64,000 nt of DNA from assembly GCF_029338295.1 (NCBI RefSeq), contig NZ_CP119793.1:124001-188000 (forward strand). The letters run 5' to 3'. The first letter of the stretch is position 1. Each line of letters opens with the position of its first letter. The position numbers and the translations under genes are program-made. The notes beneath the pieces were generated by a model. The model did not search any database. It saw only the letters and a program-made list of their open reading frames with translations, and was not told the DNA's origin. Source of the stretch: Haladaptatus sp. QDMS2. Lineage in GTDB: Archaea; Halobacteriota; Halobacteria; Halobacteriales; Halococcaceae. Shown here in pieces: positions 18,621 to 27,687 of the stretch.

Positions 18621-20097
18621 CGGATCGAGAGTCCACATCCCACTCGACGTCGTCCATGACAGCATCGGTCCCGATACCCTGGCGTCCCTCCAGCACGGCA
18701 TCGCGACGCTGCCGACAGATGCCATGCTGGTGCCGCTCGCCGCTGGCTTCACCGACTGGATTGCGAACTTCTTCACCTACATCCTGACCGGAATCCTCGG
18801 CTTCATCGGCGAGCTCATCGCCAACGGGATGCGGACGTTCATCATCTTCGACAGCCCCTACTCCGACCCGACGATGCAGGCGGCCTTCCAGCACAATCTC
18901 GATATCTTCCCGCAACTACTCGTGATCATGTTCATGGCGGGGGTCGCGACGAAACCGTTCGCCGACCAGCACGAGGCAACGAACTTCATGCTCGTCTGGA
19001 AGGCGCTAAAAGTGATCATCTTCGTCGCCGTCGCCCGCCAGATAATGCACTTCGGCCTCCTGCTGACGAACGCAATTATTCGCCACATCTTCACCGCAGA
19101 CTACGGTACTGCGTTCGGACCGGAGGTGCTGCAAGCCAGTCTTGACGGGGCTGCGGCGTCGAGTGCTGGCGTAATCATTGGCGGACTGATCCTGAGTATG
19201 GTGTCCGTGGCGGGCATCGTGCTAGCGCTCGGGGTCTTCGTCCTACGGGAGTTCCTGTTCAATGCGACGTTCATTCTCCTGCCTGTCCTCGGGGCGATGC
19301 TCTTCCTGGACTTCGGGCCGCTCCGCTACACGTCCGAGATCGCGAAAACCGCTCTCCGGGCGACGGCGTTCATGCTCCTCGCCGGGATCGTGATGGCCGG
19401 TCTCTTGCAGACCGGCGCTGCGGCTGCTGGTGCGTACGCGGACATGGCCGGACAGGGTGCAGCAGCGGCACAGAGTCAACAAGCTGGTGACCCTGGGTTC
19501 GGGGAAGTCCTTGAGGCGTACCTCTTCTGGTTGATTGGCCTCGTTGCGCCCGCACTCGTCGGGATCAAATCTGCGGCGATGGCCGGGCTGTCGCCGCGTC
19601 GAATCTCCGGTCGTCAAGGGGCGAAAAGCAAATCGAGTTCCCAGAGTTCGTCGACGAACCAGTCTGGTGGAAAATCGACTCGTACCGCCCTGATGGAACA
19701 GGCGAGGCATGGAACGTCAAAGGGGTTGCGAGGAATCGACAAACGAACTAAAGGAGTGGGAAGCACCGCTGTGAGGAAGGCAGGCTCTGCTGCAGGACGA
19801 ACAAAAAGTACGATTGGGAACGTTGCTACGAGCGTTGTTTCCGAAGAGAAGGTTGAGAAGGGAAAGCGAATCGGAAACTCCGGAAAGCAAGGTGGGAAAC
19901 GAGTAATCTCAGATGCACATGCAGGTGCGGACTATGCAACGCGAAATCTCCATCAATCCCCGGTTGATTGGGCTGAAGCAGGCCTTGAACGCTACCGAGA
20001 CAACCCGGTTGTCGATACATCAGATGATACCGGACCGAAGCAACGTGAGCTGAATGACTGGTCTGACAGCTCTTCTAACAAGGGCCAGTCAAAGTAG
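18565..20097 (+). CDS. VirB6/TrbL-like polytopic membrane protein
   Basis: A 510-residue protein with six or more membrane segments between about residues 55 and 350 (for example FTYILTGILGFIGELIAN, AGVIIGGLILSMVSVAGIVLALGVFVL, FLFNATFILLPVLGAMLFL) and a long Ser/Lys/Gly-rich cytoplasmic tail. This matches VirB6/TrbL inner-membrane channel proteins. The first 17 or so codons lie inside the tnpB right end, so the native start has probably been replaced; a Met at 18724 could serve instead. The tail (from about 19600) is richer in A/T than the membrane part. Confidence 0.65.
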   Translation: MPDPEREVSRAFRRLEDVNGSRVHIPLDVVHDSIGPDTLASLQHGIATLPTDAMLVPLAAGFTDWIANFFTYILTGILGFIGELIANGMRTFIIFDSPYSDPTMQAAFQHNLDIFPQLLVIMFMAGVATKPFADQHEATNFMLVWKALKVIIFVAVARQIMHFGLLLTNAIIRHIFTADYGTAFGPEVLQASLDGAAASSAGVIIGGLILSMVSVAGIVLALGVFVLREFLFNATFILLPVLGAMLFLDFGPLRYTSEIAKTALRATAFMLLAGIVMAGLLQTGAAAAGAYADMAGQGAAAAQSQQAGDPGFGEVLEAYLFWLIGLVAPALVGIKSAAMAGLSPRRISGRQGAKSKSSSQSSSTNQSGGKSTRTALMEQARHGTSKGLRGIDKRTKGVGSTAVRKAGSAAGRTKSTIGNVATSVVSEEKVEKGKRIGNSGKQGGKRVISDAHAGADYATRNLHQSPVDWAEAGLERYRDNPVVDTSDDTGPKQRELNDWSDSSSNKGQSK

Positions 20098-20145
20098 GGT
20101 TGACCGAATACATATACAACGGGATTCCATAAATTAAGAATAACA

Positions 20146-21564
20146 ATGGACGGACAAGAACACACTACGTCCACAAACGGGGGGAGAACCAGTAGTCAGC
20201 GGAATTTCGATGAGATATTCAAATCAATTATCACATCTCTATTTTCAACTATTGTACTTTCCGCGTGTTACCTTCTGGTTCCGTTAGGCGTGATTTGGGT
20301 AGCGGCCAAGATGCCTAACTCAATCGGGTGGATTGCAGCAATCCTTAGTGTGCCTGCTATTTGGTTCGTACCGAGTGTTATTGCAATAGTCGCGACTACA
20401 ACTATAGAATTCGTAGTTGGGCAGGACGACGAAGATGTGGAAAGGGGATGGTTTTTAGGAATAATCGTGGGGTCAGCGGTGTTAACTGCGGTCTGGCTCC
20501 TTCCGCTTTTAGAGGGGTCCTGGCCATTGGTTGAAGGAGTAATTCAGCCATTACGGATTGCTGCCCTATTTGACGATCCTCTGCTTGTTGGCCTGAGTTG
20601 GCTAGTTACCGTACCAATGATGGCGTATGCTAATCTTGCCGGACTCACGGACCCTAGCCCAGAAAGTGATACCTCGAAAACAAAGGAGAAGCAGCGCAGC
20701 CAGTCAGGTACGTGGTCTGCGAATCCATCTGCATCCACGAATAACACGGATGGCCGGGACAGGAAGGCACCGAAGAACGAAGATCAGCCGAGAAATCGAA
20801 GCTATCAATGGGAGGCTGCACCAGAGACGCGGTTTGCAGATATTGGTGGGATGGAGTCGCTGAAAACGAAGATCGAGCGATCAGTCCTCCGACCTCTGAC
20901 CCGAATCGACGAAGCCTACGAGCGATTCAAAGTCTCCCCACCGAATGGAATCCTCCTGTACGGCCCACCTGGAACCGGGAAGACCCTGTTCGCCCGAGCA
21001 GTCGCTGGTGAACTCGGCCATCCGTACCTCGAGCTCTCTGCAGGCGATATCAAATCTCGGTGGATCAATGAATCAACCGAGCAGGTCAACCGACTGTTCG
21101 ACGAAGCCCAGCAGTTTGACCGGTGCGTCATCTTCATCGATGAGATCGATGCGCTGCTCGCCGGTCGTGGAAACGACCTCCACCGTGAACATGCCCAGGT
21201 CGTCAACGAGTTCCTCGCGCACCTGGATGACGACGATCCGAATTTCCTCGTCATTGCAGCGACAAACCGTGCCGACCTCCTCGATGAGGCTGCCACCCGC
21301 CGAGGGCGATTCGACCAGCAGTACGAAATCGGCCTCCCTGACAACGATGCTCGTGAGGCAATTTTCCGCGTTCGACTGCGTGAACTGCCGACCGCGCTCG
21401 ACGAACGCGACTATCACGAGTTAGCTCACCGCTCAGAGGAGCTCAGTAGTGCTGATATCGTGGGAATCGTCGACGACGCTGCCATGCACGCCGCGGAGCG
21501 TGATGCAGAGGCAATCACGCTCGATGATCTTCACGAATCGTTCCCCAACACATCGATTCGATGA
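20146..21564 (+). CDS. Membrane-anchored AAA+ ATPase (FtsH/Cdc48-like ATPase module)
   Basis: A 472-residue protein. The N-terminal third has four likely membrane helices (such as LFSTIVLSACYLLVPLGVIWV and WFLGIIVGSAVLTAVWLLPLL). A charged linker leads to one AAA+ domain: Walker A YGPPGTGKT (about 272-280), Walker B CVIFIDEIDAL (about 327-337), sensor IAATN and Arg finger RRGRFD. No protease HExxH follows, so it is not FtsH itself. The AT-rich N-terminal coding part contrasts with the GC-rich ATPase part, suggesting gene fusion or mosaic origin. It may remodel or assemble the secretion complex. Confidence 0.8.
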   Translation: MDGQEHTTSTNGGRTSSQRNFDEIFKSIITSLFSTIVLSACYLLVPLGVIWVAAKMPNSIGWIAAILSVPAIWFVPSVIAIVATTTIEFVVGQDDEDVERGWFLGIIVGSAVLTAVWLLPLLEGSWPLVEGVIQPLRIAALFDDPLLVGLSWLVTVPMMAYANLAGLTDPSPESDTSKTKEKQRSQSGTWSANPSASTNNTDGRDRKAPKNEDQPRNRSYQWEAAPETRFADIGGMESLKTKIERSVLRPLTRIDEAYERFKVSPPNGILLYGPPGTGKTLFARAVAGELGHPYLELSAGDIKSRWINESTEQVNRLFDEAQQFDRCVIFIDEIDALLAGRGNDLHREHAQVVNEFLAHLDDDDPNFLVIAATNRADLLDEAATRRGRFDQQYEIGLPDNDAREAIFRVRLRELPTALDERDYHELAHRSEELSSADIVGIVDDAAMHAAERDAEAITLDDLHESFPNTSIR

Positions 21565-21783
21565 TGTGGAGTGGCTCTGTTTTACTCCTTAACTAGTGAT
21601 CGCTATCAGTAAGCGTGCTGAACAGAGAGCGCAAATCGGTCACAAAATGAGGCCCGAGACGCAGAGCCTCGTGGCTGGTGTGATAGAGTGGTGTAGAACG
21701 AGTAGTAATTCACTGGTAAGAATCATTAACTTATGGACTGTGTGAACCAATCGTTAATCGCTCTATGACAGCCCGAAAACTCT
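21565..21783. other. AT-rich spacer without recognised genes
   Basis: No frame with family features was found here. It separates the AAA+ gene from a broken minus-strand gene. Confidence 0.5.
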
Positions 21784-22045
21784 TCATTCAAATTCGAGGA
21801 AGTAATCTGCCTTGAACTCTCGATGACCCTCGGAGAGATAGCTACCAATACTCTGTGAGGCAAACAGTTCCACCTCTGGTTCAGGGTCGTCTTGAAACTC
21901 TAAGAGCCTCTCGAATTCACGATCTCTTCTACATTTCCTGACGTAATACGTGAGCCTGTTCCGCTCCGGTGAGATCTCGTGAGGGAATATTTCACTGCGA
22001 GCGGTGACCGCTGTATAGCAGTAGATTGGAGTCGAGTAAGACTCC
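21784..22045 (-). pseudogene. 5'-truncated hypothetical gene
   Basis: The minus strand stays open for about 86 codons, from just after a TAG to a TGA at 21784-21786. It reads protein-like (IFPHEISPERNRLTYYVRKC, then FERLLEFQDDPEPEVELFAS and HREFKADYFLEFE), but no ATG, GTG or TTG lies near its beginning. It looks like the 3' end of a gene that lost its start. Family not recognised. Confidence 0.45.
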
Positions 22046-22055
22046 TATAGGTGTG

Positions 22056-22449
22056 TCAGTAGGTTTCGACTTCGAGGTTCGGAATCTGGTCGAAGTGGCC
22101 GACGTTCTTCGTCAGCACCGGCTCCTCGTGGACGAACCCTGTCGCACCAATAAGTTCGTCGCTCGGGTCGTTCAATGGCTCGTCTCGGCGAGTGAGTTCG
22201 CCTGCAATTCGTCCCGCTTTCCGCGCGATAGCGGGCGTCACCGGGTACACCTCCTTTGTGCCGAGAATCGCGTCGACGTTGTCGCGTTCGGCCTGCGTTC
22301 GATCGACGTAGCCGATGCCCCAGTACAGTTCATAGAGCGTCATCACGGAGAGGCGTTCTGGAATTTGCTGGTCTTGTAGTTCGATGGCTTTCTCGAGGGC
22401 GGCCGCATCCTCCCGTCCAACATCTTTCAAAAATAACGTATACAGAATC
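22056..22449 (-). pseudogene. Decayed VapC-type PIN-domain toxin
   Basis: The PIN fold is readable: MTLYELYWG with the second acidic residue, then NDPSDELIGA with the third, and PVLTKNVGHFDQIP. The region that should begin MILDTSFL reads LILYTLFL, so the ATG is CTG and the first catalytic Asp is Tyr. Translation could begin only at Met 22430, which deletes the first active-site strand. It follows the antitoxin gene directly. RNase activity is therefore unlikely, although CTG initiation of a mutated protein cannot be excluded. Confidence 0.75.
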
Positions 22450-22451
22450 AG

Positions 22452-22682
22452 TCACTCGCGCTCCTCACGGTGGCGAGGGGAATAGTCGTCGTAGGCTCGG
22501 CTTTGGGCCGTCCGGATTTCTTCGACCTCTTCGTCGGTGAACAGTCCGGCAAGGTCGCTGATCGGTCTGTCGCGTGCCAGCCGCGCGACTGCCTCGGAGA
22601 CGGTCTCGCCCTCGCGTTTGCGCCGTTCCAGTGCGTGATAGGCGTCCTTCGTCAGGCGGACATTCTTGTAGTCCGTGCTCAC
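22452..22682 (-). CDS. VapB-type antitoxin
   Basis: A 76-residue protein (GTG start) beginning VSTDYKNVRLTKDAYHALERRKREGETVSEAV, a ribbon-helix-helix-type antitoxin of haloarchaeal VapBC pairs, ending in a charged tail SRAYDDYSPRHREERE that would embrace the toxin. The GTG is chosen because a palindromic TATA region (22686-22699) lies immediately upstream; longer readings would run into it. The paired toxin is damaged, so this may be an orphan antitoxin or regulator. Confidence 0.8.
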   Translation of the reverse strand: MSTDYKNVRLTKDAYHALERRKREGETVSEAVARLARDRPISDLAGLFTDEEVEEIRTAQSRAYDDYSPRHREERE

Positions 22683-22685
22683 GTG

Positions 22686-22699
22686 TATACATATGTATA
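22686..22699 (-). promoter_or_regulatory. Palindromic promoter/operator of the vapB-type gene
   Basis: TATACATATGTATA is a perfect 14-bp palindrome four to seventeen bases upstream of the GTG start. It combines TATA-like character with dyad symmetry, as expected for autoregulation by a ribbon-helix-helix antitoxin. Confidence 0.5.
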
Positions 22700-22869
22700 T
22701 AGAGTGGATATTGCTACCGGTCACTGCTGACTACCTTTTCTGAATTCAGAGAAACTAGATTCCTATCAATTTCTGAGTCTTCGAGCAAAATCTATGAAAA
22801 CCTTCGGCCAACTGACGAAATATCTCTGCACGAGGTAAATATATTAGTCTTGGGCCTAAATCGTCCTCC

Positions 22870-23403
22870 ATGCCCGAACCAGACACTAACCCAGTGGCGG
22901 AGTTCAACCTTGCCGCCGAGTTCGGGGCTGAGTTGGCTGCAGCACCGACCGACGAGCGTGTCTACCGGGTCGCCCTCCAGCTCTACGAACCGACACGCGT
23001 TGCGGGAGTTGCTGAACGGGCAGAGTGCTCACCCGATACTGCACGTCGGCATCTCACCCGGCTCGTCGATATCGGCGTCCTCGACCAGGTCGGCGACTCA
23101 CCCGCAACCTACCAGCGGAACGAATCGTACTTCGAGTGGCGAAAACGCAACCGGCTCAAACAACTCTCGACGGGTCAACTCCAAACTCGCCTCACAGAGC
23201 TAACCGCTCGTGAACGAGAGTTCCGCGACCAGTACGGCGTCGCCCGACCTGACGATGTCGACGCGTTCGACCACGCCGACTACGATCAGCTCGAAGACGT
23301 ATGGTTAGACCTCAGCGAGTGGGAAACCGTGCGGCGCCGCATTCGCCGACTGGAAGACGTCCGTCAGCAGCGAACGGGTGACTTCCCATCGGAGGCCGCC
23401 TGA
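22870..23403 (+). CDS. HTH regulator/antitoxin of a TumE-like pair (first copy)
   Basis: A 177-residue protein. A winged helix lies at about 25-85 (TDERVYRVALQLYEPTRVAGVAERAECSPDTARRHLTRLVDIGVLDQ), followed by a Tyr/Arg wing region and a helical C-terminal part (LTAREREFRDQYGV... WLDLSEWETVRRRIRRLE) suited to dimerisation or partner binding. The next gene starts 2 bases after its stop. The same two-gene arrangement recurs at 45477-46445. A TATA-like AAATATATT lies about 30 bases upstream. The antitoxin role is inferred from the pairing. Confidence 0.8.
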   Translation: MPEPDTNPVAEFNLAAEFGAELAAAPTDERVYRVALQLYEPTRVAGVAERAECSPDTARRHLTRLVDIGVLDQVGDSPATYQRNESYFEWRKRNRLKQLSTGQLQTRLTELTAREREFRDQYGVARPDDVDAFDHADYDQLEDVWLDLSEWETVRRRIRRLEDVRQQRTGDFPSEAA

Positions 23404-23405
23404 CT

Positions 23406-23837
23406 GTGGGCGAGCCGGGAGACAGTCAGCGAACCATCGACGCGGCAACGCTTCGCTATCTGGCACGGATTCTCGCACAGCAATCGGAAGTGAGTGGAAC
23501 ATCGCTCTTCCCAGCGAACAAGCAGGAAAGCCTCATTGTGCATCTCAGTCGTGACTACTATCCAACGGCGATGACGGCTGTCTGGTTGGAGCTCCGCGTC
23601 TATACGAACGGAGAATTCCACGTCTCATATCTCGAACGGTATCGTGGGGACCAACGTCGGTGTCGGTGGGACCGTCACGACCAATCACACAACAGCCGTG
23701 ATCATTTCCATCCATTCCCGACTGCGAGTACAACCGGAGCTGAAGATCGAGAGTTCCCCCCAGACCTCACGACAGTGCTTCAAACGGTCGTCCTCCCATG
23801 GGTTGAAGACCGCCTTGGAGAAGTCTGGGAAGAGTAA
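23406..23837 (+). CDS. TumE-like (DUF6516-type) toxin candidate (first copy)
   Basis: A 143-residue protein with GTG start. The core LIVHLSRDYYPTAMTAVWLELRVY, then FHVSYLERYRG...RCRWDRHDQSHNSRDHFHPFP, resembles the TumE/DUF6516 family, where a Tyr-containing strand and a His-rich stretch ahead of a C-terminal helix are conserved. It is translationally linked to the preceding HTH gene. The paralog at 46008-46445 shares the WDRHP..H....HFHPP pattern. The toxic activity is inferred from family similarity and gene pairing. Confidence 0.65.
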   Translation: MGEPGDSQRTIDAATLRYLARILAQQSEVSGTSLFPANKQESLIVHLSRDYYPTAMTAVWLELRVYTNGEFHVSYLERYRGDQRRCRWDRHDQSHNSRDHFHPFPTASTTGAEDREFPPDLTTVLQTVVLPWVEDRLGEVWEE

Positions 23838-23998
23838 AGCGGGTCGCGATTGGCGGAATCGCTCCGAGACCAACCACGTAGCCAGGTCACCAAACTCGGC
23901 AATGGTAGCACAACGAATATATCGAAAATCTAATACTATTTGGAAAAGTAACGTAGTAGGGTAAATATTAACTGTCTGACTTTGTAATGAATTACCAC

Positions 23999-24385
23999 AT
24001 GGAGACCTTCCCCATCGCAGGTCGAATCATCAACACCAAGTTGGTCTTCGGCCTCACCGCCCGCGAAGCAGGCGAGGTCCTCATCATCCCCTTTCTCGCC
24101 CTCGGCATCGCTCAGAGCCTCGGGTTCACCGGCACACTGTTCATGATCGCTGGTGGCATCGGTCTCACCCTCGGCATCCTCATCCTCCTCGTTGCGCCCG
24201 CTGGCCAGCGACCAATCAGCTACGCCCGTGCTGCAGCTGACTATTATCTCTCGTCGAATACCTACTACAATCGCCGTACTCGCCCCGAAGAGGAAACACC
24301 CCTGGTCCAGGACGTCGTCGGCGTCCGGCAGGACGGCCTCGACATCGAGACGATCGAAGCAGAGCAGGAGACCGAATCGAGGTGA
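23999..24385 (+). CDS. VirB3/PrgI-like small membrane protein
   Basis: A 128-residue protein with METFPIAGRIINTKLVFGLTAREAGEV at its start and two adjacent membrane segments (VLIIPFLALGIAQSLGF, TLFMIAGGIGLTLGILILLVAPAG), then a hydrophilic tail with a Tyr-rich start. VirB3 and PrgI proteins have this layout and lie, as here, directly before VirB4. An in-frame ATG four codons upstream (23987) is an alternative start. It opens an operon running to the primase genes at 34250. Confidence 0.65.
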   Translation: METFPIAGRIINTKLVFGLTAREAGEVLIIPFLALGIAQSLGFTGTLFMIAGGIGLTLGILILLVAPAGQRPISYARAAADYYLSSNTYYNRRTRPEEETPLVQDVVGVRQDGLDIETIEAEQETESR

Positions 24386-24391
24386 CTGTGC

Positions 24392-25450
24392 ATGGGCTCT
24401 GCCTCCTCCGACGAGACCACCGACGGAACCACCGCCGAAAGCGATGAGGAACACGCAGTAGACGAGACAACGAACGGGAACGCTTCATCCGATACGTCGC
24501 CCGGACACTCAACGAGTGCGTCAGCGAGCGAGTCGGGGTCCACTTCGGACCCCGAGCTACAGAATGATGCCCAGCCGACCGCTGCGCTTCAGAACGACGC
24601 ATCGCCGACAGCACCGGAGTCAGACCTCGAAGTCCTCCAGGCACTCGATACGTTCCTCGACGATATCGATACGGATCTCCCGACCGCTCGCGAACGGGCT
24701 CGGGCTCGCGACCACTTCGACCTCGAAAACCGGCTCGGCGAGTCCACGACCACGCAAGAGAAACTCGGCTTTGACTACGTTCGCGACGACGGCATCGCCG
24801 TCGACGAGAACAGCTACATCGGGCTGCTGAAAGTTCATCCGCAGAACTGGCTCTCGCTCAGCGACCAGGCGAAACGCGACACGATGAGCGCGTATATGTC
24901 GTTCCTCATGTCGCTCGAGTCCAGCGTCGCTGTCCCCTGTTATCCGAAGACCTTCGACCTGACTGGCCACCTCGAACGCTTCTACACCGCCGGCGCGAGC
25001 ATGGCCTCGCGTGGTCAGACGCCCATTCTCCAGTACGGGCGCAAGTTCTACATCCAGTGGGCGAACACGAACATCGAAGACGAGGACCTCAAACAGCGCG
25101 ATTTCTACATCGTCACGCGCGTCGACGCCGATCAGGTACACAAGGATCTTGAGACGGGGAGTGTGTTGAGCCAGCTCGGGACGCTTCCAGTCATCGGGAC
25201 GGTCTTCTCGGGGATTGTCGATCGAACACCACTGGGTGACTCCCATGAGGAAGCCCGGACCGAACTCTGTATCCGCGAGGTTCGGCAGCGCCAGCGACGG
25301 ATTACGAACAAGCTCGGTCGGACAGATGTGTCCATCGAACGAGTCACCAACCGTCAGGAAACGATGGAGATCCTCTATCACTACTACAACCACGTCGACC
25401 CAACGTTCGAGAAGTTCTCGCATGCGACGAAAACGGAGGGTGAGCACTGA
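24392..25450 (+). CDS. VirB4/TraC N-terminal-domain-like protein
   Basis: A 352-residue protein. About 90 residues of acidic Ser/Thr/Glu-rich disordered sequence precede a folded part: YIGLLKVHPQNWLSLSDQAKRDTMSAYMSFLMSL, then FYIQWANTNIEDEDLKQRDFYIVTRVD and a C-terminal RQRRITNKLGRTDVSIERVTN. This resembles the N-terminal region of VirB4/TraC ATPases. The start codon of the ATPase gene overlaps its stop. The system thus seems to encode VirB4 as two chains, the small one without an ATPase domain. Confidence 0.65.
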   Translation: MGSASSDETTDGTTAESDEEHAVDETTNGNASSDTSPGHSTSASASESGSTSDPELQNDAQPTAALQNDASPTAPESDLEVLQALDTFLDDIDTDLPTARERARARDHFDLENRLGESTTTQEKLGFDYVRDDGIAVDENSYIGLLKVHPQNWLSLSDQAKRDTMSAYMSFLMSLESSVAVPCYPKTFDLTGHLERFYTAGASMASRGQTPILQYGRKFYIQWANTNIEDEDLKQRDFYIVTRVDADQVHKDLETGSVLSQLGTLPVIGTVFSGIVDRTPLGDSHEEARTELCIREVRQRQRRITNKLGRTDVSIERVTNRQETMEILYHYYNHVDPTFEKFSHATKTEGEH

Positions 25451-27687
25451 TGGCGGGGCGATTCAATCGCCTTCTCTCGTGGCTACCCGTGGGGAATCGC
25501 GAGCAAAGCATCGATGATATCGACGACGAGACGTTCGACCGGGCAGCGGAAATCCTCGAAGCGAACGGGGACGACCTCACGAAGGAGAACATCCGCGAAC
25601 AAGCCCAGTACCTGCTTGAGGTCGAGGACGTTGACGAGGGTGAACTCCGAATCGGCATCGTGCAGGACGAGACCGAGCAGACGCTTGCCGACCGGGATGT
25701 CATCGCACCTCGCCAGCTCCAGGAGGTCTCGAATCTCTTCGAGTCGGGCTACATGGTTCGCAATGACCAGTTCGTCCGTACGCTCACCATCCACGGCTAC
25801 CCCGAGCGCGTTCCCCTCGGGTGGCTTACGGACCTTTACACGACGAACGACCAGGTCCGCGTCACCCAGCATATCGAGCCACGCGATACCGGATCAGTGC
25901 TCCGGAAACTCCAGAAGCGTCTCACCCAGTTGCGAGCCCGCCTCCACAAGAAACACGAGAAGAACCAGACCGACACCCACGAGGCAGAGGCGGACCGTGA
26001 CATGGTCAAAGACCTCATCTGGGACATCATCCTTGGTGAGACGAAGCTCTTCGACTTCGCGATCTATATCGAGATCATCGCTGACACCGAGCAGGAGCTC
26101 GACGACGCCACCGAACGCGTCGTCGAAACGCTCGGCACAGCGAATGCCAAGGCAGTCACGCTCGACAAGCGCCAGATCGAATCACAGGACGCCCTCGCCC
26201 CGCTCGGCGACGACCCAATCAAAGCGACCCAACTGATGCAGGAAACCGCTGTGGCGACGATGTTCCCCTTCATCGAGCCGGCTGTAGCCGACCCTGAAGG
26301 CGTCTTCTATGGGTTCGACGGGACGAACACGCCCGTGCTGCTCGATCGCTACCGGCTCTCGTCGTACTCGAAGGCGATCGCCGGGAAGATGGGGTCGGGT
26401 AAGACGTTCGCCGAGAAGCACGAAATGTACCATCGCATGATGATGGACCCCGAGATCGAGATGCTCGTCCTTGATCCGCTCGGGGATTTCGTCGACTTCG
26501 CGAACGACCTCGGCGGCCAGGTCATCCGCTTCGGTGGGCAGAATACGGTCAATCCACTCGAAATACGGCGCGGCATCGACGACGTCGCGGACGACCCGTT
26601 CAAGAAGAAGTTCCGCTCGGTGATGGAGCTGTTCCGCACGCACTTCTCGGCGGTTGCCGACCAGTCACTGAGCAAGGAGCAGGAAGGCATCCTTCGTCGG
26701 GCAGTTCGTCTCGCCTATCTCAAACACGGTATCACTCCCGACCCAGCGACGCACGAAAACACGAGCCCGACGATGCAGGATGTTCTCGACATCCTGCACG
26801 CACTCACCGACGGCGACCGACCATCGGCGTTTCTCGAGCTGCACGCGGATGCAGACGAGGAGCGCGTTCGCCCGGAGATCGAACAGCTAGAGCTGCGGTT
26901 CAAAGAGGCCGACGAGAAGTACGCCTATCAGCTTCTCCTCGGCCTGGAAGCGTTCCAACACGGTGGGGAGAACGACAATCTGAACGGGCAGACGAACGTC
27001 GAACTCGACAACCGGCTGGTCGTCATCGACATGTCGATGTTCGCCGACACGGGACAGGCACCGCTGTTCATGCACGTCATGTTCGACTGGATCTACCAGC
27101 GCGCCCAGAGCAGTGACCGCCGGACGCAGGTCACCATCGACGAGGCCCACTACCTCCTGCGGCGAGCGGCGACGACGGACATGATCGACCTGTTCATCCG
27201 GCACAGCCGCCACTTCAACACGGCGATCACGCTCATCTCACAGACCGTCGACGAGTTCATCGCGAAGTCCGACAAGAAATCCGAAGAGGCCGTCGAGAAG
27301 GCGCGGAACGTCTACAATCTCTGTGACATCAAGCAGATCTTCCATCACGAATCGGTCAGCGACGCAATGGTTGACTTCCACGGTCTCACGCCCTCTGAGC
27401 AGAACTTCATCGCGACCGCCCAGACCGGCGAGGACGGTGGCTACTCCGAATGCCTGCTCGCGGTGAACGACTGGACGAAGTCGCTCGCCCTCCACGTCAA
27501 CGACTACGAAGTCCAGGTCCTCGATGACGACCTCGACCCGTGGGAGTATCTCGTCGACCAGCGATACATCGACGCCGGCGACGTCGAGTATCTCGCCCAA
27601 GAGGGTCGTGTTGACGACTACGCGATTCCGGACTCGTTGCTCGATGAGGCCGGTGTCTCGACAGCACCGCAAGAGGCCGATGACTAA
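25450..27687 (+). CDS. virB4: VirB4-like conjugation ATPase
   Basis: A 745-residue ATPase that would energise assembly of, and transport through, the type IV secretion-like channel. Walker A GKMGSGKTFAEK lies near 311-322 and Walker B VTIDEAHYLLRRA near 561, with LISQTVDEF (sensor-like) after it. The N-terminal 300 residues contain the domain preceding the motor in VirB4 proteins. Its start shares one base with the preceding stop, and the coupling-protein gene starts 8 bases before its end, so expression is tightly coupled. Confidence 0.88.
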   Translation: MAGRFNRLLSWLPVGNREQSIDDIDDETFDRAAEILEANGDDLTKENIREQAQYLLEVEDVDEGELRIGIVQDETEQTLADRDVIAPRQLQEVSNLFESGYMVRNDQFVRTLTIHGYPERVPLGWLTDLYTTNDQVRVTQHIEPRDTGSVLRKLQKRLTQLRARLHKKHEKNQTDTHEAEADRDMVKDLIWDIILGETKLFDFAIYIEIIADTEQELDDATERVVETLGTANAKAVTLDKRQIESQDALAPLGDDPIKATQLMQETAVATMFPFIEPAVADPEGVFYGFDGTNTPVLLDRYRLSSYSKAIAGKMGSGKTFAEKHEMYHRMMMDPEIEMLVLDPLGDFVDFANDLGGQVIRFGGQNTVNPLEIRRGIDDVADDPFKKKFRSVMELFRTHFSAVADQSLSKEQEGILRRAVRLAYLKHGITPDPATHENTSPTMQDVLDILHALTDGDRPSAFLELHADADEERVRPEIEQLELRFKEADEKYAYQLLLGLEAFQHGGENDNLNGQTNVELDNRLVVIDMSMFADTGQAPLFMHVMFDWIYQRAQSSDRRTQVTIDEAHYLLRRAATTDMIDLFIRHSRHFNTAITLISQTVDEFIAKSDKKSEEAVEKARNVYNLCDIKQIFHHESVSDAMVDFHGLTPSEQNFIATAQTGEDGGYSECLLAVNDWTKSLALHVNDYEVQVLDDDLDPWEYLVDQRYIDAGDVEYLAQEGRVDDYAIPDSLLDEAGVSTAPQEADD

